64,000 bases of DNA from Protula sp. h YS-2021 (GCA_949752745.1 OX457031.1:18968199-19032198), one strand, 5' to 3'; shown: positions 22,133-34,790, numbered from the stretch's first letter. Numbers and translations are program-made. Notes: generated by a model from the sequence alone, not told the origin.

Positions 22133-24435
22133 CGTCATAATTTCAGCACCAGAACACTTGTCGGGTACATTTTGAATTACTATGTTATGTATCAGATGTA
22201 GTGTGTGTGGCTCTGCATACGGCTCTAATAGTGGGTATGATTGCCCTGTAGCTCAAACACTTGTCTGATCCACCTAAGCATAGAATTTAGGAGGTCGTTT
22301 GCTGAAGGAAGGGTCACCCATTCTTCTTGGAACAGCAGCCTTAGGTCTTGTAGTGTATGGTGTGGCAGTTGGCGTTCTGTAACACGCTTTTTCATCATGG
22401 GCTAAACATGATCGATGCGATTGAAATCTGGCGAATTGATTGGCCACACTAAACATTCAATTTGGTTCATGTATTGGTCAATCAACACCGCCCTGTATGG
22501 ACTAACGTTGTCGTCGATCAACACAAAACGACCGACGCCAGCTGCCGTTGCTGAAGGCCGGACATGGTGCTCCAGGATTTCATCTCGATATCGTCGAGCT
22601 GTCAGCGAGCCATTAACAATCACGAGCTCAGATTTTAAATGGCACCCAATATCATGACTGACCCGCCACCGTACAGTTCTTGGCGCCTAAGAAACTTTCG
22701 ATCGTATCGACTCTCATCACGCCTTCGTCCCGCGTGTGGTGCGCGGTTACAAGGATGCAGGTAAAAACGTGCCTCGTCAGCAAATAGACATCGATTTCAC
22801 TGGGGCCTAGTCCAGTTTAGTTTTTGTTGACTACGTGCTCATCGGGCGTCTTTATGGCGCTGTTCCAGTAATGGTTTCCTGTCAGCAATCCTGGACCTAA
22901 TCCCATCGTGGCGACACTGACTGCTCTTCTGCCAGCTCCTCTCTTGATGATGAATTGGCGGCGAATAACATTAGCTGAAAAAATGAACAAGATTGGTCAG
23001 CATTGGCCATTGTGAGCCGGATGGGTCAGCTTGAGACAAGATGGGTCAGAAAGGACAAGATGAGTCAGTACGGGCCTGGGATGGGTTTTGAGAGGCCAAG
23101 ATGGGTCATTTTCGGTCAGCATGAACGGTGATGGGCCGGATAGGTCAAGAAGGCTTATGGTTGGTAAAGATTCACCAGATGGGCAAAGATGGGCCAAGAT
23201 AGGACAGCATGACACAAAATGGGGCAAGATCGGACGCATGAGTCAAGATGGGCCATATGGCTCAAGATGGACATGGGTTGAGATGGATTAAAATGGCCAC
23301 GTGAGTCAAAATGGGCCGTGATGGGCATCGACGGGCTGAGATGCTCGAAAATTTGCATCATAGGTCAACATGGACAAAAACAGATAAAACTGGACCATGA
23401 TGAGACAAAATGGGCAATGATGGGTCGGATTGGGTCATTGTGAGCAGGATGAAAAAAATATGTCATTTTTGGATCATGATGAACCGTGGTCCTCAAAACT
23501 AATCCTGCCCATCTTAACCCTTCACTCGGGCAAATTTTGGCCCATCTTAACATGTCTGCCCCTAATGTCCCATCTTGACCCATGTTTCTATTTTCACTCA
23601 TCTCGGCCCATCACGGCCCGCCTTGTGTTATTTTGTCCCATCTAGACCCATGATCCATCTTAATTCATCATGGTCCACATTCACCCAGCTTTACCCATCA
23701 TGGTCCATTATGGCCCGTCTGGACCATTATGACCCTTATGACTCATCTGAACAATCGTGACATATCATGGCCCATCTCGTCACATTACGGCCCAACTTGA
23801 CCTATGGCGGGATATTCTGACTAATTCCACCCATCTTGGCTGTTCTTGATCTTGACCTATCTCAATGCATGCCATCCCGTGGACCTAATGAGCGATCCTA
23901 ACAAACTTCATTTCACTGAACATAAGTGGACTTCACTCAACCTCACTGAACTTCACATGTGCACACATGCACGCACTGAAATGCTCCCACGCACACGCGC
24001 TACCCTAAAACACAGGCACCAAAAGAAATGCAAGCACAACATAACGCACCCGTTTGGAAGCGATTTCGGTTAGTTCTGCGCGTTATCAACCGGTCTTCCC
24101 TTCATGTTGTGAATTGTGGTCTTCCTGATCGTGGCAGATTGGTAAGGTCGTTCATCAGCTGGATTTTCTGCCGAGGACGAGTGGCTGTCGACTAAGCTTC
24201 AATATGGTAATCGGGCACAGAGATATTGCTGGTTGATACATTTCCGAGTGTACAGTGTATTGTGGCTTGTGCAGTGACATTTTCTGCTACAGCGTCGTGT
24301 CACTGCAATCTACAGGCCGCAGTCACACTACATCTAATACATGATATAGCAATTCACAATGTACCCGACAGGTGTTCGGGTGCGGAAATTATATGTATTT
24401 ATGTATATACTGGTCCCAATAATGCCTAAAGCAGC

Positions 24436-24469
<34 letters not shown>

Positions 24470-24980
24470 CCTGCTTTAGGCATTATCGCGACCAGGTATA
24501 TATATGTAAGGATATTTTAGGCATTATCGGGACCAAGTATATATATATGGCATTAGCAGGACCACACATATTTAGCATTTTTTTATTTTTTATGAATATA
24601 TTTTTGGGCAATTTTGATTGGAGGTCTATATTTATGATATAAAATCACGCATAAAATAAAAATAAATACTATTTGGGAATATAATATTAGTTGTAAAGTT
24701 GAAATTTTAAGGCGGTCTCGATAATGCCTATTTCAAATAATATATAAAATATACAAGACAAAAATAAACTAAAATTCATCAAAAATTACAAACCTCTGCT
24801 ATAATGTTGGAGTGCAAATGATATTCCAATATTAATTCTGCGCAACAACAACAAAATTTAATGTTTTCAACAAATATATTACATGTAGCACCCAATTCAA
24901 AATTATCGGGACCGGGTTTTTGGTCCTGATAATTTCGTGGTCCCGATAATGCCTGTTTTAAAGGACATTCGGACAATGCC

Positions 24981-25075
<95 letters not shown>

Positions 25076-28000
25076 AATCCTCTGTAAATAATTAATAATT
25101 CAATTTAGTAATTTGACTGTTGAAAATTGCAGCTATAAATGAACATTTTTCCATGAGCTTCAATTGTTTTGATTTAAAATACTTCCTAATCCTTCTGTGG
25201 AACACGCTTGATTGCGCCATGCACGATGCTGCTCAAATAATTCGACAGTAAGTCGCCTGTCTCTCTCAGAATTCATAATTCAGTTGAATACGAATTCTAG
25301 CTAATATATTTAGCTAGATTGTATACCACATCCCGAAAATACCACTGCACCCAAAGTATATTTATTAAGGAAAAAGCCAGCACGATCAAATTCTGGAGTA
25401 CTGAACTGAACAACAGTTAATGTGGGAATATATTTACTTGGACGCAAAAGTACTAACGAGACTTGCTAAACCAGTTTAATGCAATCGCAGTTCAGAAGTT
25501 TAAAATTAGCCTGCATTAAATAGATGAAACACCAAGCATGGTCAGATAACAGCCCAGAGCTATTTACTCTGAATTGTTGACTCACAATCACTTCACATTC
25601 AGTGCACATAGGGTAACCGAACATTTAAGTCAAAATCGCATCAGCAAACCTATCAAAGTTTGAAGGTTTAAAATCAGTGATTTTATAGAAGTTTGAGTAA
25701 ACCAGTACCTTTACATCGTCACTCCAATTTGCTGGGGGTTTCTTATATATATATATAATATTCTCTGTACAGATTTAACATACAATAGTTATATACACAT
25801 AATGTACGAAAGACCATTGCATATTATCATTTTGAAATACGAGATTTGGAAGAATAAAATCTCAACTTCTAACCTGGATATGGGAAACGAAACCATTGCG
25901 CTTTTCTTAATACTTCACTTTTAGTGTCTGTTCTTCCCAAGTACGCCCAGTGGTCTGAATCATTTGGAATTGCATCAGTTTCAGTGAGAATAGCACACAC
26001 AGACCATGAAACACATATTGCCAAAATGATCTGAAAAACCCAATAATTACGAATGCTCAACACAGTAATGAGGACATATCAGTAAATATATATGAAAAGA
26101 ATATTTTGTGTTTTACCAGTACTAATACCCTGTTTTAGAGTACACTAACTGATACAAGCAGATTTTCGGTTTTAGTTTAGCATTGGCATTATGTTTTACT
26201 ATAATTTGCACGAAACGTAATTGGGATGGTTTGTTTATATAAATAATTTATGAATTTTCTTTAATCTCAAGCAAAATCTGTTTAGTGTTGTCAGCTGATA
26301 TTCCTTCTGATTCCGTTTGTTAGTCCGTCTTTATTCTAGCTGCTGAGAAGAGGCTGCAATGTGTGATGATTCACCACTTATTTGTAATCGCTGAGGTTAC
26401 TAAAAGTTAGTATGCCTACTTAAAGTATGTATTTATTTCACAAAATTGCACTATTTTTTTAAAAAAGGAAAGCTGATGCTTATCTGAGCGTTGTTGTTTT
26501 ATTGAGTGATATAAAAGATGCAATGGTTAGTTTTAGTTTTTTTAGTTTTGCAACAGTTTCTGAATATTACAGCAAAGGCTGAAAGTAAGTCAGTTATTTC
26601 ATTGGAGTGTATATACTGGAAAGAGCTTGAAGATCGGGTATCCTCCACATTTGCATCCATCTGCACACTTGTACTGACAACACGGAAAGTTCACGTTACG
26701 CAGGTACTGTGAAAACAGTATGACGAACACCATTGTCCTATTCACAACAAATGCATATACTTTTGCAATAAGTACTTTACCGGGTTCTATTAATTTATCA
26801 TTGTACATTTCTTCGAACTGAAGCTTCAATCATCATTGTATGCCATGGAGTTATTTAATAGTCTGTGAGTTTTGATAAATATGAATCATTATTAAACATT
26901 AAAAATTGATTAATTATAATACTGGTATTCTAGTACGTGCTAAATATTCCAACAAACTTAACTGTTTGCTTAATGTTAATATGAAAATAACTGCGAATAC
27001 TTCTTGGAATTACTTTGACCGAAATATATGAGAAGCAAGAATATGAAAATACTTGCATAAGGGCAATAAACCAGTTATCGGCAGAAAAATCAGATGCAGC
27101 GCCAAACAAACCAATGCCAATAAGCGCGATAGTTGGAGCGATAACTAGAGGGCCGATGAAGCGAAGCATTAATCCCACAATACCCGTCAGTCCTATCAAC
27201 ACCTTCGGGAAAAAATAAATGCTGTAAATACCTTATATTTGCACTACACATCGCCTGATCAAATCGATTAAAATGTACGTAGTCCATTACAAATAAGAAA
27301 ACTCGGATAACTGGTCGAAAATATCGCGACATAATTACACCAGATATATCCAGATATTTACTGCATTGTGAACTATTTTCATTATGTTGTTATTTTATTA
27401 CTCTATTAGTTTGTCTGTCTAGCTCTTCAGTTACACCACAGTTTTAGTATAAAATAATAACATAAATTCACCTGGATTAGAGAGGCCAATATTATAGCGC
27501 CTTGTACTTCACGCATGCGCAGCTTCCACATATCTGGATCGTCCCCTACCGTGGTAGTATCATTGTTAGTCTCTACTACATTTCCGCAGCTGTCTGTAGT
27601 GTTCGCTATACAATGTTAAACGTAGGTAATATATGCCTTTGTTTCAGACAACACAGATTTCCTCGCACGTCTATTGAATAGGCAGAATGAATAATATTAA
27701 ATCATCCAACTTCTATGAGAAATCATGGGCTTACATTTTATTAGACATGCACTGCTTTTGTTAATATTGGTGAACTGATTGACTACTTGTTACCTGCAGG
27801 GCATTGCCACTTTGGTAGATTCAAAATCGCAAAAGCTGGTGCAAGAAAAGAAAATGCCCCTCCTTGAATAATGGGCAACCTGTAACAATGCAAAAAGTAA
27901 AATAGTATCATTTAGTAAAACAAAATCTGGCAGCATAATTTCTTACTGTCGGATAGATACACAATAACATCACTTGTTTTCAGTGCATTTCACATATTTA

Positions 28001-31000
28001 CCCATATCTAACCATAATATTTGTCGTTCATAAATTCATAGTAACATTTTGAAGTTTCTGAAAACATTATTGCAAAAAAAGTTGTGAAATTTGATTTAAA
28101 ATACAGCATTGCTACATTTTTTGGTTTCGTAACTTATTAGTAATCAGGTTTATGAAATAGTAAATTTAAAATCAAGATCCTTACCTTTATTTGCAGGTTT
28201 TAACAATATCTACATTTTTTGTTAAATGACATGAAGTAAAAGCTAGAGAAACAAAAGCCGATCTAATATATTAAAAGGCAGAAAGCAAGACACCAGTAAA
28301 CCGCAATGGCTTAGTATTGATTTGTCGGAATTAAATAAATGAATATGACAGGAACATCGTTTAAACATGCATTATTTTGAAATAGCTTTGAGTTTTAAAA
28401 ATCCGCATTAAAAATAATCTTGTAAACACAGAATAAACAAGGACAGACTAGATTTTATGCCTTTCCAAAAGGTCGTTTTTATATGAAAGAGTATTACTAT
28501 TTTTTATTAGTATTAGCATTTTTAGAATTTTTAGTGTTAGTATTAGTATTATTATATTTTGTATTTGCATTTTTTGCATTTCATGATTTCAAGGTCAGCA
28601 GTAATATTTTGCAAATAAATCCCTATTAATACACCAAAGTATCCCACACAGAGATAATAGAATGAGCTGCTGAGAATGAATGTAAGGATGAGCAGCTCTT
28701 CGTGCATGTAACAACAAATAGCTTAAAACAATCTTTTTATTCAAGCAATCGGTTAATGTTCAGAAAATGCAACTTTTTGCAAAAATGTAAAATTTTCTCA
28801 TTTTAATTCTTATGCGTGTGGTGGGAAAATGAAATATTATTATTATTAATTCTTAAATAAATAAGCTTTTGGAATAATGTTTTTATAATTGTACATTTAG
28901 TGTATCGCTGTAATTAATCATGTTCCTATATACCTTCAACAAAAGGCAAATTACTTCTTCCCATTGCAATTAGAACGTTTGCTGCAAAACACTATGCATA
29001 CGTTTGAATAGATTTGCGTCCTTTTGACTTATCAAAAATTAAAAAGGCTATACCATACCAAAAGATTTCTATTACTGTTGTATATGTACTCACTACAAGG
29101 TTGACTTTAAATATTAAGGTTGAGAAATAGTTTAGTTCTTATAGAGACATTAACGATTAGGGATTGGAAATGGCTTAATTGTTACATGTGTGGATCCAGA
29201 ATCTCACTAAGGAAGAATAGTTGTCAGATTATGGGTTTAGGTTAAATTAGTTTGGTTAAATGGATTATTTTAATGAGTATGTTCCAGAACATTCTAGAAG
29301 CTAGAAGCTCCTCACTACCCTCCTCTGGCTTCGAGTTTACGTTAAATTAAATTTTACCTAACACCAAACGAGGCCTGGGTGACAGTGACTAGGCCAGACA
29401 CGAAGAAGTTGGTGTTGATGATCTCGGCCATAACAAGTGGGTCAGATGTACACATGGCTGGTATAAGAACGAAGGGAATGGAAATAATGCTTCCAAAGGC
29501 TGTGAGGAAATGCTGCAAAATATCACATTGGGTTTATATATTTGCAAGTCTACGAGAAGAACAGTGATCATTTAAAGGCAAAAAATTGACTTGATGTAAT
29601 GCAAAAAATATAATTTGATGTGATGACAAATGTTTCAAAATTAGGTAACTGAACCAATGACAGAAGAAATGCATTTTTTGTCCATAATGCCGACATTCTA
29701 ACGGACTTTTTTTGTATCACTCTGTGTCCAATTTCAATCTCTTAAAAAGCTAATAGATGCCATAAAGTTTCTGAAAAAGACGAGTCCATAGGCATCTCGC
29801 ATTAATACACAGCAAATTTACAACAGTAAACTCGATACTAATACAGTATATGCAACAACAAGAATTCTTGTACCTGCAAGCACTCTTTTCTGAGTACTTG
29901 GCAAGTGTCTTACACATTTCACTGTTGAATTCTGTGACTAAGAAAACCTTTTACATTTTTGGCACGGTCTTACAAAGAAAAGTATTATAAAACAAACATC
30001 AAGCTGTACAACTTCATGCAATATGCCACATAGCCGAAAAATGTTTATGCTCTAAGAACAGTAGTTTAATGTATATATAATGAAGTTGTATACATATGTA
30101 CAGGTGATGCATGTACAAAATGTTACTAAGCATTATTAAACGCAATTGATCCTTTTCGCGCAAAATATAAAGTTTTAAATTTAAAAGTCTGTACAACTTT
30201 TTACGGCTAAAAGAAAATGACATTTAGAATTTGGACTCCATAAACATAGCGTATTTGATTTACAAGCAATAATTATTAATACGTTGACAAGTAAGAGTTT
30301 TGAAGCTTTTAAAAGCCGATATGTGCGTTTCTTAATACTAAAGCGCAGAAGATAAAGGTTATGGAAGCTATCTATCATGTCCATTGAGATAGATAAGTTA
30401 GATAAGGTGTTGATGCAGAAACAGTGCAGTTAGGGGTGTATTACCCATGTTTCAACGGAGCAGAAAGGGGTACTGCGTTACTATACCAGGGAGTGCATGG
30501 TCAGTAAACGAATATTGGAACAGTGCATTGTGCGAAACATTGCAGTAAAGGTATTGTGTGGTACAAAATAGTCTGGGGAACTGCAATGAGTTTTCACAAT
30601 TTAATGGATTCAAATGTTACTACTATAATTGTCAGGTTGCTGAATAAATAATTTTCTGGCTTGTATATGTGACAGTGAGGGTGATTAGATTTTTGTTAAT
30701 TTTGTTTTTCAACAAAAATGATTATTAATTCGGTGTCTATCTATTCGTTTCCATGCCCCGTTAGAACACATGCCCGGTGTCTATCTATTCGTTTCCCGTT
30801 AGAACACACACCCGGTGTCTATCTATTTGTTTCCCTGGTCCTTTAGAATACATGCCCGGTGTCTATCTATTCGTTTCCCTTTAGAACACATGTCGATTGA
30901 CAATGTGACAATGTTAATAAATCATGACAAAATAAAACAAATATCACTTTTGTATAGCTCGTAGATTGCTCCTGGCTTTCATGTAGTTTTACTTCATAAT

Positions 31001-33968
31001 TTTGCTAGTCATTTTAGATAACAGGGTGAGAAGAGTGACATCAGATTAGGTGGACGAATTGACCATGTGATTGCGGTGTGAGAACTGCTTCAGATGCATA
31101 TGAATACGCGCACTCAAAACAAGGCACAAATGGTTACCTGGAAGCCAAGAACTGCGGAGAGATACCATGGCGGAGTATCGTGTATGGAGTAGATCAAGTC
31201 TAGTTTTGTCTTCTCTAATACTACTGCAATCTCTCCTTCGCCATTGGGAGTACTGTCTGTAAGGGTTGCGTTGATGGGCTGCAATGTAAATTATAATAAA
31301 GCTGATATAGTGTTACATATACAAGCCATGATCTTTCCTTTATTTAAAAAACTGTGTTGAGAATGGCTCAGCTTATGATCACTTTTTTACCAAACGGTCG
31401 ACTGATTGAAAATTGAAACATTTCAGAAAGATAACATATTTTTTGATGCGTTTCGCTACACTCTTTACCTAAACAACTTAAGTCGTTACAGTTGGTAAAC
31501 TGGTAAACAGTGTCTGGAATCATGCATTTTTAAGCTCGTTTTTGTAATCAATTTAAGTGTTCTATAACATGATCTCATTGTAATTTATCATAACTGAAAT
31601 TATTCTCACCTGTTTTATCATACAAGACGCGAATTACTTTGCTTATGCCACCTCATTCTCATATTAACAAAAATATTTTAGTGTTTAAATAATCAATGAG
31701 TTTTCGACCTCCGAACCGGATTTCTTCATCATTTTTTTTAAATGTAAAAATTAAACATCTTTAAATAATTCAGGCTATTAATACATGGTTGATAACGTCT
31801 ACGTGTAGTTGTTGCTCCATTCACCCAGACTTATTTATTTGAGCAACATTTAGTCAAAAAAATAATATATATAACTAATCCCTCCTGTGGAGTAGAATTT
31901 CAAAAACTGTTTAGCCTGATTTGGTTTGTTTTCCCTTTGCAGACAAACCACTGTTTTTTCTTATTCCGAAGGCTTTCTAAGAAATGTTATGCCAGTTCCA
32001 AAGTTTTCTGAAAAAACCCAGCTTTGCTACTTACTCTATGAAACAGCATCCTTCCCCACCCCCACGACCCTCACCAAGAATTGTGCATACGACCTTTGGT
32101 GGTCCTAGGAAAAGTATGGCTAGAGGAATAGACAAGCAGCATCAATATGTCCTCACACAACATCAATGCACCATTTGAAGGTCTTCGACTTGACTAGTGC
32201 TAATTGAGTCGTTCTTTTATTTCAGTGGCCCGAAACTTATCGACTCTAATTGGAACAAATATATTGAGGCACCACCGTGCATTATGTCTTCAGTTTCTCA
32301 GTTTTACATGTAATATTGAAGGTTATATGTCTCCTTTATTGTAATCGATATCTTCTGAATGTCTAAGACTGTATGTGTTATTGCGATATATAAGAACATC
32401 AAAGGAATTGTTTGACACACTTTCAGTCTTCCTGCCTCTCCTCAATTCCAATACAACAGAGTTCACTGCTAAATCACAAAAAAGAAACCCCTGTGGTTGA
32501 TATCAGCACATAATCGCAGATAGCAGTGACACCTCAGTAGACTCTATATATGAAAATGCAAGGTATTACAAGTAAGGCTGCCAAGACGGCAGCAGCTAAA
32601 GTAAGGAAAATGAAACTCCGAAAAATATGTTATTTTACCATTTCGGCCTAATTCATTTAAAACTTCTATATTTCAAAGAATCCCATGTGAGTGATGATTT
32701 ATCATAGGTCACATTTGCATAGAAAGACCTATGTAGTTGAGTAAGCTTCCATAAAACTGGACAAGGCAAAAAACGTGACTAATACAAAACTAATCTACAA
32801 ATATCAGGCCAGCTTGTATTTTCAAAGGTATTGTATCAGGTTTCAGTTCCAATACGATAATGAAAAGAAGCATTTTAACTTTTATATCCTAAATGACCAC
32901 TTGATTAAAAATAATTAAATATTTTCTAATAAATAAGAATTTTTGAGGTAGATGTAAACCTATATCAACACCCTTGACAGCAAGATTGCATTCCTGATGT
33001 TGGTTATTATGATTTTAGTTTATAAAATGCTAACAACCACACCCGGTTAATATTTCGTTTTAGATATTTCAGAAAATTGGCATATTACTCGTTTTGAAAA
33101 CAGTTAAAAGCTTAAAGTTCAATGCCACCAACATGTTTTTATAGAGTCCATCTTTTACATTGAAACGATATTGTTAATATCCTGCTCTTTCAATGTACCG
33201 ATATTTTAACATACCGCTTTTTAGACATGATAAAAACTCCAATCCAATACTGTTAGAACAGAATAGCCGTATTTAGCAAACGCAAACTGACAACCATAGA
33301 TTGTCATATTTATGAAGCACAAGACACCATTAAAGTATATTTATCTAATGTATGGATGAATTTTGTAAGATTATTTTTTTTTCATGTACTCATATACTTT
33401 TACAATTCTCATATACTATATAAAATATACTTTAACCCAACACCTTAACATTACCAATAAACCTGAAATTAAGAAGCAAGACAGCTTGAAAGTCACTAAG
33501 CAAATCTTTTATTTTAAAAAGAAAGTGTTAGTGCAAATGGAATATCGCTAATCAAACTCACCCTTTCAGTTCTCGTATTATCTAACTCGTTTCTCTGATC
33601 GTCATAATAGGTGATAAGTTATATATTACAGTCAAAAATAACCTTCAGACCATATTTATGAACGTAAAGCCATAATTTTCAGACAAAGATGTACATTCCA
33701 TAAAAGCGTTACGTTTGAACAATAATTGGAAATTACTGTAACTACAGGGGAACAATATTTATAAATAAGGCGTAATTAATCTATGATACAGCACTATGGA
33801 AATCATGGCATGTAGAAGAAGTGTTTTAACGTCAAGGATTTTATGTGCATATTAAGCAAGAAGTTTCTTTTATGAAGAGAATGAATCTATACCAGTATAT
33901 GAGAGTGCAAACTTGCCTGTATTTCGGTGTTCTCCATTGTTTGGATATTTAGCACTATTCGTCAATTC
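18509..33968 (-). CDS. SLC23 family nucleobase/ascorbate transporter, complete gene
   Basis: Fourteen coding exons join to 1,893 bp (630 codons plus stop), and every splice phase agrees. Coding pieces, 5' to 3': 33,937-33,917; 31,278-31,138; 29,512-29,358; 27,879-27,794; 27,605-27,472; 27,202-27,057; 26,737-26,617; 26,030-25,874; 22,047-21,898; 21,515-21,412; 20,633-20,504; 20,191-20,048; 19,668-19,573; 18,816-18,509. The start ATG has an in-frame TGA upstream, and a 5'UTR acceptor sits at 33,968. Visible signatures are the QH pair at residues 54-55, [11 protein letters not shown] near 360-371, the NAT signature [10 protein letters not shown] at 396-405, [12 protein letters not shown] near 460, and the tail YIPICP at 577-582. 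Length matches human SVCT1/2 (598/650). It should be a plasma-membrane, UraA-fold, 14-helix symporter. Substrate is not settled: Glu at 396, where the SVCTs have Pro, recalls nucleobase carriers. Introns 1 and 6 use GC donors. Confidence 0.95.
19573..19668 (-). CDS. SLC23 exon 13
   Basis: 96 bp, residues 497-529. [14 protein letters not shown] then FTLDNTIRG. Last helix. Confidence 0.96.
20048..20191 (-). CDS. SLC23 exon 12
   Basis: 144 bp, residues 449-497. [18 protein letters not shown], then [15 protein letters not shown]. Confidence 0.96.
20504..20633 (-). CDS. SLC23 exon 11
   Basis: 130 bp, residues 406-449. [15 protein letters not shown], then [17 protein letters not shown], then FMVMFG. 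Confidence 0.96.
20719..20782. repeat. (TAA)n microsatellite in SLC23 intron 10
   Basis: About 21 TAA units. A looser AAT/ATT-rich stretch follows at 21,170-21,310. Confidence 0.95.
21412..21515 (-). CDS. SLC23 exon 10 (NAT signature)
   Basis: 104 bp, residues 371-405. [13 protein letters not shown] and the family signature [10 protein letters not shown], which lines the substrate site in characterised NAT transporters. Confidence 0.96.
21898..22047 (-). CDS. SLC23 exon 9
   Basis: 150 bp, residues 321-371. [15 protein letters not shown] then [19 protein letters not shown] and VHAINRG. The acceptor 'acaacag' follows directly on a (TA)n tract with almost no pyrimidine run. Confidence 0.96.
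22054..22130. repeat. (TA)n microsatellite at the SLC23 intron 8 acceptor
   Basis: About 38 TA units, ending within about 10 bases of the exon 9 acceptor. Confidence 0.97.
22225..22978 (-). pseudogene. Tc1/mariner-type transposase relic
   Basis: It lies in SLC23 intron 8, same strand as the gene. [10 protein letters not shown] (first catalytic Asp, about 22,776), an in-frame stop, then [11 protein letters not shown] (second Asp, about 22,515), [13 protein letters not shown] (usual SPDLNPIEHV; the catalytic third acid is Asp where Glu is expected), and a C-terminus LLFQEEW...[16 protein letters not shown] with stop at 22,225. Several frameshifts separate these. The domain order and spacing are those of Tc1-like DDE transposases. 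No terminal repeats were identified. Inactive. Confidence 0.88.
22985..23830. repeat. Head-to-head 'gatgggtca' minisatellite
   Basis: From 22,985 to about 23,470 the plus strand repeats 10-13 bp variants of 'agatgggtcaa'. From about 23,500 to 23,830 it repeats the complement 'catcttgaccc'. The whole is an 850-bp imperfect palindrome whose arms are minisatellites. Open frames through it are artefacts of its periodicity. Confidence 0.85.
24405..24990. mobile_element. Palindromic MITE-like repeat with 'ggtcccgataatgcc' boxes
   Basis: About seven copies of 'ggtcccgataatgcct' or its complement occur in both orientations (near 24,412, 24,475, 24,520, 24,545, 24,715, 24,925 and 24,945). The first two flank a (TA)14 tract as a hairpin: 'ctggtcccaataatgcctaa' on the left and 'ttaggcattatcgcgaccag' on the right. 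The centre is AT-rich. It sits in SLC23 intron 8. Class unknown. Confidence 0.6.
24985..25073. repeat. (TA)n(GA)n compound microsatellite
   Basis: About 25 TA units followed directly by about 19 GA units, in SLC23 intron 8. Confidence 0.97.
25874..26030 (-). CDS. SLC23 exon 8
   Basis: 157 bp, residues 269-321. [14 protein letters not shown], then the [10 protein letters not shown] loop, then FRFPYPG. Confidence 0.96.
26617..26737 (-). CDS. SLC23 exon 7
   Basis: 121 bp, residues 228-268. [14 protein letters not shown] then a cysteine-rich loop and IFKLFP. The loop has five Cys within 13 residues ([12 protein letters not shown]), unusual compared with the vertebrate SVCTs. Confidence 0.94.
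27057..27202 (-). CDS. SLC23 exon 6
   Basis: 146 bp, residues 180-228. It contains [17 protein letters not shown] and DNWFIAL. It ends in CTTAT followed by a GCAAGT donor. Using that GC donor restores Met at the junction with exon 7; no GT donor gives both frame and homology. Confidence 0.93.
27472..27605 (-). CDS. SLC23 exon 5
   Basis: 134 bp, residues 135-179. Extracellular loop with N-glycosylation sequons (NTT, NDT), then [15 protein letters not shown], the next helix. Confidence 0.95.
27794..27879 (-). CDS. SLC23 exon 4
   Basis: 86 bp, residues about 106-135. [16 protein letters not shown] then LPKWQCPA. Helix 3 end and the start of the large extracellular loop. Confidence 0.96.
29358..29512 (-). 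CDS. SLC23 exon 3
   Basis: Residues 55-106, 155 bp. It starts HFLTAFGSI (His of the QH motif) and ends in ASFGVR. Helices 1-3. Confidence 0.96.
30731..30892 (+). repeat. 35-44 bp tandem repeat, 4 units
   Basis: Units resemble 'cggtgtctatctattcgttt' followed by 'cccgttagaacacatgcc' with length changes in the middle. In SLC23 intron 2. Confidence 0.9.
31138..31278 (-). CDS. SLC23 exon 2
   Basis: Residues 8-54, 141 bp, phase 0 at both ends. Cytosolic N-terminus running into [14 protein letters not shown], the start of helix 1. The Gln of the QH motif is its last codon. Confidence 0.95.
33917..33968 (-). CDS. SLC23 exon 1 (5'UTR end and codons 1-7)
   Basis: The acceptor 'ttaacag' ends at 33,969. 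ATG is at 33,937-33,935 and gives MENTEIQ. An in-frame TGA between the acceptor and the ATG fixes the start. The donor is CAG/GCAAGT, a consensus GC donor. The alternative GT four bases on would break the frame with exon 2. Confidence 0.8.
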
Positions 33969-34689
33969 CTGTTAAAACACAAAACGTGCATGGCTTAAGT
34001 TACACATTATAATATCCCTGATGATCGATGTCAAAATGACATTCATAGTTTCGGCTGTTATATAAAAGATTTTTTATAAAGCTATTAAAGATCGACTGTC
34101 ATAGCTTTCATAAAACATAACCTTTGATACAACATAACCTACTGATAAAATAAAGAATCAAGAATAAAGACCGACTACCGATTAGCTGTGCAGTCACTAC
34201 GTATTTTTTGGATTAATAAAACTACTTAGAATTAAGTGGCTTATAATTTAGATAAAAATGCTTTATTGTCGATGCTGACGAAAAAAGGGATTGATGGCAT
34301 TCTTAAACGATAATATTCGTGGACACTGTGTCCAGCAGTAAAGGCGAAGGTATTGCAAAGGTGAAAGGAGAAACCGCGTTATGGTCAACACTGCTATCAA
34401 AAGTAAGCTGACTGGCTATGTGGGTCGAATAGCATTTTTGTATTCCTCTGAAAGCTATTTATTTAGGCAGTTTACCATGAAATGGAATAAAAATACTACA
34501 ACTCCACTAAAGATTTACTTGAGATGGAGAAAGGGACAAAGGACGGAAAGAAAAAAGAAAAGAAAGAAAAAAAGAAAGAAAGAAAGAAAAAGAAAGATTT
34601 TATGTACTGAGGTTTTATATAAATTTGCTCAAGCAGGTTTTCTGCATACATAGTTGTCCTATAATGTTGTCTGCAAACATATGAAGGGA

Positions 34690-34790
34690 GTCAGCGACGA
34701 AGTATGCCTATATATTGGCTTGAACTCACGCCTTCGTGATTAAAAAGCCAATGCGCCCACCACAAATTAAGCCTCGCCTCCACACATTTC
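34690..34790 (-). mobile_element. tRNA-derived SINE head, fragment
   Basis: Read on the minus strand, 'gtggtgggcgcattggc' resembles a pol III A box region and 'gcgtgagttcaagcc' a B box (GGTTCAANNC type), spaced as in a tRNA gene. It lacks a cloverleaf that can be drawn with confidence and no poly-A or tail repeat is obvious. Confidence 0.4.

Noticed and set aside
21755..22138. 127-residue minus-strand frame
   Set aside because: The middle is real SLC23 exon 9 but the frame runs into the intron microsatellite on one side and past the donor on the other; only 22,047-21,898 is coding.
23088..23760. Several 60-80 residue frames
   Set aside because: All lie in the strand-switching minisatellite and reflect its periodicity.
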